This document shows positions 57,344-64,000 of a stretch of 64,000 nt of DNA, piece after piece. The DNA is taken from NCBI GenBank assembly GCA_963766445.1, contig CAVXZW010000017.1, positions 1 through 64,000 on the forward strand, in the 5' to 3' direction. The stretch comes from JAICYJ01 sp963766445. GTDB lineage: Bacteria > Actinomycetota > Thermoleophilia > Gaiellales > JAICJC01. Below the pieces are notes generated by a model. It ran no database searches. It was given only the letters and a program-made list of their open reading frames with translations, and was not told where the DNA came from. Both the position numbers and the translations under genes were made by a program. The first letter of the stretch is position 1. Every line of letters begins with the position of its first letter.

Positions 57344-57657
57344 GCACCGCCGCCCCATTCGACCACCCGGGCCGGCCGGCCGAAGATCACGACCGCCGAC
57401 GGGATCGACTGGCGCCCCCTGGCCGGGATCCAGAGGCGGCGCGTCCAGCAGGCGCACCTCGCCCTCCTCGCAGGCCCGCCGCCACCAGCGCGCATGCGTC
57501 TTGACCGGCACGATGAACGCCATCTGCGGATCGGCCTGCTTCCTGGCCGCCCGCATGGCCGATCCCAGCAGCAGCCCGTACGGTGGCACGACGACCTTGA
57601 AGCCCTCCGCCTCCAGCCGGCGGACGATCTGGTCGAACTCGGTCGGGCCGCTCAGCC
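57340..57657 (-). CDS. DNA N6-adenine methyltransferase-like fragment (Dam, phage type), frameshifted
   Basis: About 105 residues: SGPTEFDQIVRRLEAEGFKV, VVPPYGLLLGSAMRAARKQA, FIVPVKTHARWWRRACEEGE, VRLLDAPPLDPG, then after a shift near 57425 SIPSAVVIFGRPARVVEWGG. The order PPYG, 'VP.KT.TRWW', an AEVRxL strand and 'PSAVVxF' follows the C-terminal half of phage-type adenine methylases (the NPPYG motif is VPPYG here). The SAM-binding N-terminal half is missing and no clear start codon exists, so it may be a remnant. Confidence 0.45.
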
Positions 57658-58379
57658 GCGATGGTGGTTCACGAGCTCGACGTTGGTGCCGTCGGGATCG
57701 AGCACGTAGGCCGCGTAGTAACCGTCGTGGTACTGCGGCCGCTCCCCGGGTGCCCCGTGGTCCGCGTAGCCGGCGGCGGTGGCGGCGCGGTGGAAGGCCT
57801 CGACCGCCCCGTCGTCGCTCGCCGCGAACGCGATGTGCAGCCCCTCGGTGGACGGCCCGGTCACCAGCGACATCGAGCCGCCGTCACCGGCGAACCGCAC
57901 GCGGTGCTGCGTGCTCGTCCACCAGCCGGATGCCGGCGTGCGGTGCCGCCACCTCGTAGAACCGGCGTGACGCATCCAGGTCGGCCACCCGCACCCACAG
58001 GTGGTCGATCCCGCCCGGCCGCACGTCGCCGTGGTGCACTGCCTCCACGCTGTTCCCATCCGGGTCGCGGAGGAACCCGCCGTAGTAGTCGTCGCGGTAG
58101 CGCGGCCGCAGGCCCCGGCCGGCCGTCGTCGAGGAACCCGGCCTCGGTGCCGGACTGCCAGAACGCATCGACCTGCTCCGGGGAGCGCGCGGCGAAGCCC
58201 ACATGCAGCCGCTTGGTGGGCGGGCACGCACGGGTCGCCTGGCAGAGCGAGAAGTCGTTCCACTCAGCCAGGTCCTCGCCTGAATAGGTCGGCGGGCGGT
58301 CGAGCGCCGCGAGCACGGCCGCGTAGAACCGCTCGGACTCGCCGCGGTCCGACACCCGCACCGTGACGTGGTCGAACAC
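57652..58379 (-). CDS. tandem VOC (glyoxalase/dioxygenase fold) protein, two frameshifts
   Basis: Three frames join into about 242 residues with two vicinal-oxygen-chelate modules. First: FDHVTVRVSDRGESERFYAA, LHVGFAARSPEQVDAFWQSG, DYYGGFLRDPDGNSVEAVHH. Second: IDHLWVRVADLDASRRFYEV, EGLHIAFAASDDGAVEAFHR, GYYAAYVLDPDGTNVELVNH. The DPDGxxxE metal strand is present in both. Shifts near 58120 and 57920. Substrate unknown. GTG 58379 begins the conserved part. Confidence 0.8.
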
Positions 58380-58436
58380 GAACCCACTATCCCAAATCGG
58401 ACGGCCGGTACGCAACGCGTGCGCGGCGTCGGCTGA

Positions 58437-58814
58437 TCAGGGGCCGAGCACGCGCGCGCTGCCGCTGGTCGAGTAGACGTCCTTGCGCGCGATCAGGCCG
58501 TCGCGGAACGGGAACACGTCGATGCCGTCCCACTCCAGCTTGCGGCCGTCGGGATGGGTGGCCGTGGCCGTCCACTCGCTGACCACGAAGTCTTCGCCGT
58601 AGTAGGCGCGCCGGCCGCGGAAGTGCAGGTCGGGCCAGCCGGCGAAGATGCCGGCGATGTGCGCGCTCACGGCCTCGGCGCCCTCCACCCGCTCCCCCGC
58701 CGTGTGGTTCTGGAACACGATCTCGGGGTGGTGATAGCGGGCGATCGTCTCGACGTCCTGCGCGTTCCAGGCGTCGTTGTAGCGGTCGATGGTCTCGCTC
58801 AGCGTCTCGTCCAT
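58437..58814 (-). CDS. SnoaL-like / NTF2-fold protein
   Basis: A 125-residue alpha+beta cone: ETIDRYNDAWNAQDVETIAR, YHHPEIVFQNHTAGERVEGA, GIFAGWPDLHFRGRRAYYGE, FVVSEWTATATHPDGRKLEW and GIDVFPFRDGLIARKDVYST. This is the polyketide-cyclase SnoaL-like pattern, a fold used for isomerases, cyclases and binding proteins. ATG 58814. Follows the VOC gene on the same strand with a 57-base gap. Confidence 0.85.
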   Translation of the reverse strand: MDETLSETIDRYNDAWNAQDVETIARYHHPEIVFQNHTAGERVEGAEAVSAHIAGIFAGWPDLHFRGRRAYYGEDFVVSEWTATATHPDGRKLEWDGIDVFPFRDGLIARKDVYSTSGSARVLGP

Positions 58815-58854
58815 GGCCGCGATACTACATCCCGCGCAGGTGGCGGCCCGCGTC

Positions 58855-59505
58855 TTACCTCACGTAGCTGCGGATCACCAGCAACGCCGAACCGCGCTCG
58901 AGCGCAAAGCCGCCGGTGTCGAACAGCGCCGTCAGCGGGGCACCGTCGTCCGGGCTCAGCGTGCCGCGGTAACGCGTCGCGACGAAGCGGCGCAGGTTCC
59001 GCCCGACCGAGCAGACGCGCACCTTCGACACCGACGGACGCCGGTGCGACACGAACGTCGCGCTACCGCTGAACATCGGGTTTCCGCTCGTGCCGATCTT
59101 GGCGACGGCGCCGTGCGCAGATCGTTTCGGCCTGGGCATGCCCGCCGCGGACTGAAGCGCGGCCGCGAAATGCCCCACCAGGTTGGTCGTGGTGCTGCTC
59201 GCGGTCTGTGCACCGAGAAAAGCCCGCGCGCCGCCGTAGCCGACCTCGGCTTGCCAACTCGTGTCGCCAAACGGGGAGCCGGCCGCAATCGACTCGCGAC
59301 CCTGGCAGGCTCGTGATAGCGGCGCACGGTGCGCCCGAACGCGACGCCTCCCACACCGCCGGAGATGCAGCCCGGATCGGCGATCGCAAAGCCCGTCTGC
59401 GGTGCCGCGATGACCGTGCCGAAGTACGGCCAGGTGCCGGTATGGATCCGGAACGCCGTCGTGTCGAGCGTACCCTCGACGGAGAGCCGCTGCGCAGGGC
59501 CGGCC
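58855..59505 (-). pseudogene. secreted-type hypothetical protein, 5'-truncated and frameshifted
   Basis: Two frames join near 59300. Upstream part: RLSVEGTLDTTAFRIHTGTW, FGTVIAAPQTGFAIADPGCI, GGVGGVAFGRTVRRYHEPAR. Downstream part: SPFGDTSWQAEVGYGGARAF, TASSTTTNLVGHFAAALQSA, GNPMFSGSATFVSHRRPSVS, and LERGSALLVIRSYVR before the stop at 58855. The frame is closed at 59505-59510 by a stop that coincides with the end of the VOC gene, and no start codon is available, so the N-terminus (probably with a signal peptide) is missing. Not recognised. Confidence 0.45.
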
Positions 59506-59507
59506 GG

Positions 59508-59912
59508 TCAGCCGCTGTCCAGGCGCGCTTCCCGGCGCGTCGGCTGGAACAGCTCGACCGGGTTTCCCGACGGATCGTCGACCAGTATCTGTCTGCCGCC
59601 GACGCCGTCGACGATGTCGTTTCGAAACGCGACGTCCTTGGCTTTCAGCGCCGCCACCGTCGCGTCGAGGTCGTCCACCTCCAGCTGGAAGCGATTCCAG
59701 CCCCCCGGCGCGGGGGCGGTGCCGTCGGGCATCGCCTGGCCGCCGCCCGGCCCGCCGCCGGGCGCCGACAGCACCAGGCGCAGGTCTCCCCGCGACAGCA
59801 TGGCGAATGCCGGTGCCGGGTGCATCTCGACGGTGAAGCCCAGGGCATCGGCGTAGAATTGGATCGCAGCATCGACGTCATCAACGATGTAGCGGACGTT
59901 CACGCTCGCCAT
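59508..59912 (-). CDS. VOC family protein (glyoxalase/bleomycin-resistance fold)
   Basis: A 134-residue single-chain VOC protein: NVRYIVDDVDAAIQFYADAL, GFTVEMHPAPAFAMLSRGDL, GWNRFQLEVDDLDATVAALK and DDPSGNPVELFQPTRREAR. The last strand has the metal Glu. ATG 59912 is preceded by AGGAGGT. Activity not predictable from sequence. Confidence 0.88.
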   Translation of the reverse strand: MASVNVRYIVDDVDAAIQFYADALGFTVEMHPAPAFAMLSRGDLRLVLSAPGGGPGGGQAMPDGTAPAPGGWNRFQLEVDDLDATVAALKAKDVAFRNDIVDGVGGRQILVDDPSGNPVELFQPTRREARLDSG

Positions 59913-60534
59913 CTCGCACCTCCTGTGGACTGCCGTAACACGGTAGCGCTGGTGCGCCGGCGGAGCTTCCGCCAATTCCACCGGTACTGGTACAGCGCCG
60001 GCTGCCTCGTAGGTACGGCATCTTGAAGTAGAGATCCGCCTCGTCGGCGCTGGCGTTGAGGATGAGATGATCGTCGGTGTCGATGACGACGTGTCGTGGA
60101 GCCCTTCGGTCAAGGACGTGGAACAGGACGCCCCCGTCCGCCTGGGGAATGTCCGCGTGCTCGATCGGCACATGCGCTGTATGCCGCTCTTGATCTGGTT
60201 CACACAGGTGGCAAGATTGACCCGCCCCGGGTTTATCCTGATCGGCCAACGGATCCGCACCCGCTCCTGCATGTCGGGGCTGACCGGCCACGTCAACGGG
60301 ACTTTCCGCCGGCCGTCCTGCGCCGCCACGCGCCCATACGGCTCGGCGTCCCACATGCCTCCAGGTGCCGGCGATGGATTACTGGCGGCACCGCCAGACA
60401 CCGGTCTCAGGCGGTGGCATTCTGTGCCCATGAGCAACCGTGAGACAGCACACAATACGCCACCCCGGGAACGGTGCCACGTCAGGCTCCGCCTCGTCCG
60501 GGTTCAAGCCGGGCCTATGCGAGGTTGCGGGGAG
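59913..60534. other. 622-base region with a coding-like fragment
   Basis: No complete gene. On the minus strand at about 60010-60195 one frame reads AHVPIEHADIPQADGGVLFH, VLDRRAPRHVVIDTDDHLIL and NASADEADLYFKMPYLRG, with a good coding style, but it lacks a start and is followed by unrelated sequence. It looks like a remnant of an inserted or deleted gene. The remainder up to tRNA-Ala shows nothing. Confidence 0.35.
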
Positions 60535-60607
60535 TGGAGCTAACCGGGCTCGAACCGGTGACCTTCGCGCTGCCAGCGCGACGCTCTCCCAACTGAGCTA
60601 TAGCCCC
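60535..60607 (-). tRNA. tRNA-Ala (GGC)
   Basis: A 73-base tRNA: acceptor GGGGCTA with TAGCTCC, D arm GCTCAGTTGGGAGAGC, anticodon arm TCGCGCTGGCAGCGCGA with anticodon GGC, T arm GCCGGTTCGAGCCCGG-like (CCGGTTCGAGCCCGG). Discriminator A; CCA not encoded. The G-C/T pairing of the acceptor has one G-T position. Confidence 0.95.
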
Positions 60608-60651
60608 GAGGCGTCGAAGTATATCGAGGCCGGCGGCGCTCTCGCCCCGGA

Positions 60652-61204
60652 TCAGACGGCCTGCGGCAGCAGCTGGCTGACCGGGTCGGACGGCCATCCC
60701 GCGCGGCTCGGCCAGCCGCTCGAGCACCATCGCCGTGTCCGCCACCGCCACGCCCGACAGGTGCTGGTCGCGAGCCTCGAAGTCGGCCATGATCTCGCCC
60801 AGCGCAGCCCGGTAGCCAGCCGCGTCGCCGTCGGCGAGCGCCTGCAGCGCCCTCCCCGTGCGCGCGAAGGCATCGCCGGCCGCGAGCATCTCCGACGTGT
60901 CCGGCGCGGCACCCGTCGCGACCGCCGCCAGCGCCCGCGCGTAGCCGGCCGCAGGGCCCTCGACTCCCTCGGCGTCGGCCAGCGCCTGCGCCGCCACCTC
61001 GGCCACGCCGTCGTCGGCCAGGATCGCCATCTTCAGCGCGCCGATCAGCCGCCCCCAGCTGCGCGGCCCGGTCTCGGCGTGCGACGCCAGGTAGGCATCG
61101 CGCGCAGCGCGGTATCGGCCGGCGGCCGGCCGGCCGGCCAGCTGCTCCGCGTACGCGTCCCGCTCCGCCGCCAGCGCCGCGTTCAGGTGCGCGCCCGCGC
61201 TCAC
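60652..61204 (-). CDS. hypothetical helical protein, one frameshift
   Basis: About 184 residues, nearly all alpha-helical and Ala-rich: ALAAERDAYAEQLAGRPAAG, RYRAARDAYLASHAETGPRS, GRLIGALKMAILADDGVAEV, AQALADAEGVEGPAAGYARA, GRALQALADGDAAGYRAALG and IMADFEARDQHLSGVAVADT. After MAVRP a shift near 60690 gives DPVSQLLPQAV and the stop at 60652. GTG 61204 overlaps the DUF2203 stop (GTGA), so it belongs to that operon. Family not recognised. Confidence 0.65.
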
Positions 61205-61605
61205 GGCAGCGGCTGCCTGCCCGCGAACCCACCCTCCAGGGTGTGCCAGAACTCGATCCGCTGCTCGCCCACGCGCCAGCACAGCAGCGCCGGTTGTCCG
61301 TCGATCACGGCCGGGAAGTCGAGCAGCCCCTGGGCCGGGTCCTTCACCTGCACGCCCAGCGCCAGGACCTCGTCCACCAGCTCGCCCACCTCCGCCTGCG
61401 CCTGCTCCAGCGACTCCCGCAGCGCGCTCGCCCGCTCGTGGTCGAGCCCGCCGCCGTTGGAGCCGATCGCGATCACGATCGTCCGCCACTCGCGCTGCAG
61501 CGGCTCCACCGCAGCGCACAGCTCCACCATCCGCTCGGCCAGCGGACGCACCACCTCGTCCAGCAGGGCCTGCGCTTCGGCGAGCGTGAAGGTGCGGTCA
61601 GGCAC
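61201..61605 (-). CDS. DUF2203 family protein
   Basis: A 134-residue protein. A helical N-terminal half (RTFTLAEAQALLDEVVRPLA, ERMVELCAAVEPLQREWRTI) is followed by a compact beta end, GVQVKDPAQGLLDFPAVIDG and LLCWRVGEQRIEFWHTLEGG, which is the signature of DUF2203: 'G..VK....GL.DFP....G....LCW..GE..I..WH....GF..R'. Function unknown. Start ATG 61605 overlaps the rsfS stop by eight bases. Confidence 0.88.
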   Translation of the reverse strand: MPDRTFTLAEAQALLDEVVRPLAERMVELCAAVEPLQREWRTIVIAIGSNGGGLDHERASALRESLEQAQAEVGELVDEVLALGVQVKDPAQGLLDFPAVIDGQPALLCWRVGEQRIEFWHTLEGGFAGRQPLP

Positions 61606-61978
61606 CCTGGGCGTACGACTCGCTGGGCACCTCGCCCCAGAGCGACTCGAGCCGGTAGAACGATCGCGCGTCGGGCGTGAACACGTGCACGATCACGTCC
61701 AGGTAGTCGAGCAGGATCCAGTCGCCCTGCCGCTCGCCGTCGATGTTGCGGGAGAGGATGCGGTCGCGCTTCAGCGCCTCCCGGATCTCGGCCGCGATCC
61801 CCTGCGTCTGGCGTGTGTTGCGGCCGGAGCAGATCACGAAGTGGTCCGTGTAGCTGACCACATCGCTCATATCCAGGATCACGATGTCAGAGGCAAGCTT
61901 CTCGTCCGCCAGGGCGGCGATGCGGTGTGCCAGTTCGAGACTCGTGGTCAGGTGATCAGCTCCAAATACCCTCCGCAA
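61598..61978 (-). CDS. rsfS: ribosomal silencing factor RsfS
   Basis: A protein of about 125 residues of the RsfS/Iojap family, which binds L14 and blocks subunit joining: ELAHRIAALADEKLASDIVI, LDMSDVVSYTDHFVICSGRN, TRQTQGIAAEIREALKRDRI and DGERQGDWILLDYLDVIVHV, ending VFTPDARSFYRLESLWGE. No ATG or GTG fits; TTG 61978 or CTG 61951 are candidates. The order obgE-nadD-rsfS is standard. Confidence 0.9.
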   Translation of the reverse strand: MRRVFGADHLTTSLELAHRIAALADEKLASDIVILDMSDVVSYTDHFVICSGRNTRQTQGIAAEIREALKRDRILSRNIDGERQGDWILLDYLDVIVHVFTPDARSFYRLESLWGEVPSESYAQGA

Positions 61979-61983
61979 GCAGC

Positions 61984-62542
61984 CTAGCACGGGGGTCTGC
62001 CGTAGAGCCCGCGCGCCCTGATCAGCCCGAGCACGGCGGGGTCCACCGCGTCCTCCCCCACGCCCTCGGCCAGGCGTTCGCGGACGGTCGTCGACGACAG
62101 GTCGACCGGGGCCATGGCGAGCTCGGTCACGTTCGCGCCGCGAGCACAGACGTACCCGCCGCGCGGGGCCACCGCCAGCGACGCCAGCCGCAGGATCTCG
62201 TCCGGCTCGCGCCAGCTGCGCAGATCGCACTGGTCGGCGCCCACGATCAGCACCAGCTCGCCCAGCGGCGTCAGCGCGCGCAGCGTGTCCACCGTGTAGC
62301 TCGGTCCCTGCGCGGTCGAGCTCGATCCGGCTGACCTCGACGCCGGGCTCGCCGGCGAACGCCAGCTGCGCCATCCGCAGGCGGTCATCGGCCGGCGTCG
62401 GTGAGGCATCCCGGTGCGGCGGGTGGCCGGTCGGCATCACCAGCAGCCGGTCGAGCGCGAGCTGATCGCGGGCGGCCCGCACCACCGCCAGGTGTCCGAG
62501 ATGCGGCGGGTCGAACTCGCCGCCGAACACGCCGATCCGCAT
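61984..62542 (-). CDS. nadD: nicotinate-nucleotide adenylyltransferase, one frameshift
   Basis: NAD biosynthesis, NaMN to NaAD. The N-terminal frame has MRIGVFGGEFDPPHLGHLAV (the GxFDPxHxGH nucleotide motif) and RLLVMPTGHPPHRDASPTPA. After a shift near 62310 it continues GPSYTVDTLRALTPLGELVL, IVGADQCDLRSWREPDEILR, VAPRGGYVCARGANVTELAM and VDLSSTTVRERLAEG (the SSTxxR motif). Joined length about 185 residues. ATG overlaps the obgE stop. Confidence 0.9.
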
Positions 62543-63838
62543 CAGGCGGGTTCCGGCTCGCGCGCGGGCTGGAAGCTGAAGCTGTGGGCGCCCAGCAGGA
62601 TCTCGTCGCCGGGCTTGGCGCCGGCCGCGCGCAGCGCCGACTCGACGCCGAGCCGCTCCAGCTCGGCGGCCAGCTCGGCCACGCCGGCCTGGTCGTCCAG
62701 CTCCAGCGACGACGCCAGCCGCTCGATGCCACGACCGGCCACCCGCAGCGTGCCCGCGTCACGCAGGATCTTGTACTCGCGGCGGGCCGGCGGAGCCGGC
62801 CGGTAGACCAGGAAGTCGGCCAGCTCCGGCTCCTCGGCCGGCACGATCGCGTCGTGCACCGGAAGCTCCGGAACGCGCTCGAACAGCAGCGCGATCAGCC
62901 GGTCGATGCCCTCGCCGGTGGCCGACGAGACCGCCAGCTCGGCACCGCATTCGCTCGGTCAGCGACTCGCGGCGGGACCGCTCGATCAGGTCGATCTTGG
63001 ACAGCACGAAGATCTGCGGCCGGTCGGCCAGGCCGCCGCCGTGCAAGGCCAGCTCGCGGTTGATGGTGTCGCGTCGACGGAGCACGTCGGCTGGGTCGTC
63101 GCACGCCTCCACCAGGTGGATCAGCAGGCGGGCGCGCTCGAGGTGGGCGAGGAACTCGTGGCCGAGGCCGACGCCCTCGCTGGCGCCCTCGAGCAGGCCG
63201 GGTACGTCGGCCACGGTCAGCTGGCCGTCGGGGCCGTCGACGGTTCCGAGCACCGGGTCGATCGTGGTGAACGGGTAGTCGGCCACCTTCGGCCTTGCGT
63301 TCGAGATGCGGCGCAGCAGCGACGACTTGCCGGCGTTTGGGAAGCCCAGCAGCGCGGCGTCGGCGACCAGCTTCAGGCGCAGCTCCAGCCAGCGTTCCTC
63401 GCCCAGCTCGCCCACCTCGGCGGTGGTGGGAGCGCGGCGGTTGGCGGTGGCATAGCGGCGGTTGCCGCCGCCGCCGCTGCCGGCGGCGGCCACCTGGACG
63501 CGGGCGCCGGGATGGGCGAGGTCGGCCAGCAGCATGCCCTCGTCGCGCAGCCACACCTGGGTGCCGACCGGCACGGTGATCGACAGCGGCCGGCCGCGGC
63601 GGCCGTGCTTTCCAGAGCCCTGGCCGTGGGTGCCGCGGGGTGCCTTGAAGTGGGAGGCGAAGCGGAACTTGGTCAGGTCGCGCAGGTCGGGATCGGCCAC
63701 CAGTTCGACCGCTCCGCCGTCGCCGCCGTCGCCGCCGTCAGGGCCGCCGCGCGGCACGAACTTCTCGCGGCGGAAGCTGACGCAGCCATCGCCGCCGCGG
63801 CCGCCCTGCACGAACACCGTGGCGTGGTCGGAGAACAT
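62542..63838 (-). CDS. obgE: GTPase ObgE (CgtA), one frameshift
   Basis: Essential 50S-assembly GTPase of about 432 residues. The glycine-rich Obg domain: FVQGGRGGDGCVSFRREKFV, PRGGPDGGDGGDGGAVELVA, THGQGSGKHGRRGRPLSITV. The G domain: LLGFPNAGKSSLLRRISNAR, YPFTTIDPVLGTVDG, LTVADVPGLLEGASEGVGLG, VLSKIDLIERSRRE. After a shift near 62950 come ELAVSSATGEGIDRLIALLF and the OCT domain (FLVYRPAPPARREYKILRDA). ATG 63838. Confidence 0.94.
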
Positions 63839-63871
63839 CGCCTAAGCGTAGGTGACGGCGAAGGGTCTGGC

Positions 63872-64000
63872 TTACGCGACGCTGATGAAGCGCTTGCCCT
63901 TGCGCTGCGTGAACTCGACCGTGCCGTCCGTGGTCGCAAACAGCGTGTCGTCGCCGCCCAGGCCGGTGCCGGCGCCGGGGTAGAAGCGCGTGCCGCGCTG
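63872..64000 (-). CDS. rpmA: 50S ribosomal protein L27, C-terminal part
   Basis: Only the last 42 codons are in the window: RGTRFYPGAGTGLGGDDTLF, ATTDGTVEFTQRKGKRFISV and a TAA stop at 63872. This is the L27 C-terminal barrel (QRGTxFxPG, G-DxTLFA, V-F). Upstream of obgE on the same strand, as in most bacteria (rplU-rpmA-obgE). Confidence 0.95.
   Translation of the reverse strand, partial: QRGTRFYPGAGTGLGGDDTLFATTDGTVEFTQRKGKRFISVA

Noticed and set aside
55703..57589. 628-codon minus-strand open frame opposite the MarR and MFS genes
   Set aside because: Only its first 75 codons look coding (the methylase-like fragment); the rest mirrors the MFS gene.

Overview
The window is about 70% GC, has many GTG starts and is packed with short ATGA/GTGA gene overlaps. 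The gene order (era, ybeY, phoH, yqeY, mtaB, rsmE, prmA, dnaJ, hrcA, hemW, lepA, murJ, rpsT, holA, comEC, comEA, leuS, rsfS, nadD, obgE, rpmA) is the classical Gram-positive housekeeping backbone. An LPFTG cell-wall anchor protein, a pyrophosphate-type phosphofructokinase and a set of mycobacterial dormancy-like genes fit Actinomycetota, most plausibly a deep-branching lineage such as Thermoleophilia. That placement is inference from content and style; no marker was compared with a database.

Layout. 1-6302: an anaerobic-style electron-transfer module (GltD-like flavoprotein with Fe-S clusters, pyruvate:ferredoxin oxidoreductase, dihydroorotate-dehydrogenase-like flavoprotein); its first 3.8 kb is broken by about a dozen frameshifts. 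6533-18605: a stress or dormancy-like accessory region (two universal stress proteins, inositol-phosphatase-like and PfkB enzymes, a slipin, a phosphoribosyltransferase-hydrolase fusion, a HAD-GH65 fusion, a GT4 glycosyltransferase, Hsp20). 19051-22966: tRNA-Leu, PPi-type PFK, an IGPS-like protein lacking the catalytic lysine, deoC, era, cdd. 23073-27935: small and poorly known genes (GYD protein, STAS protein, an LPFTG mini-protein, paired tiny membrane proteins with a decayed duplicate, a membrane pseudokinase, DUF6159). 27977-46295: the conserved backbone, interrupted between dnaJ and hrcA by an XRE-TPR regulator with a 35-residue exported-looking peptide gene and a dense repeat/operator region. 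46369-57343: comEC/comEA, leuS, MarR regulators, an M3 peptidase, an amidohydrolase and an MFS exporter. 57340-64000: a methylase-like fragment, VOC-fold proteins, remnants, tRNA-Ala, then rsfS-nadD-obgE-rpmA.

The most interesting candidate system is the XRE-TPR regulator, downstream peptide and clustered ACTTGA(C) motifs at 34457-36105, which has the architecture of a peptide-pheromone (RRNPP-like) switch. Next are a small family of inverted-repeat (MITE-like) elements abutting stop codons (36316-36485, 51849-52018, and probably 42010-42265) and the dormancy-like island.

A caution applies throughout. Many genes, including ones expected to be essential (leuS, obgE, nadD, lepA, murJ), are split by single frameshifts at otherwise well conserved positions. 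The simplest reading is indel errors in the assembly, so such genes are annotated across the break as one CDS.
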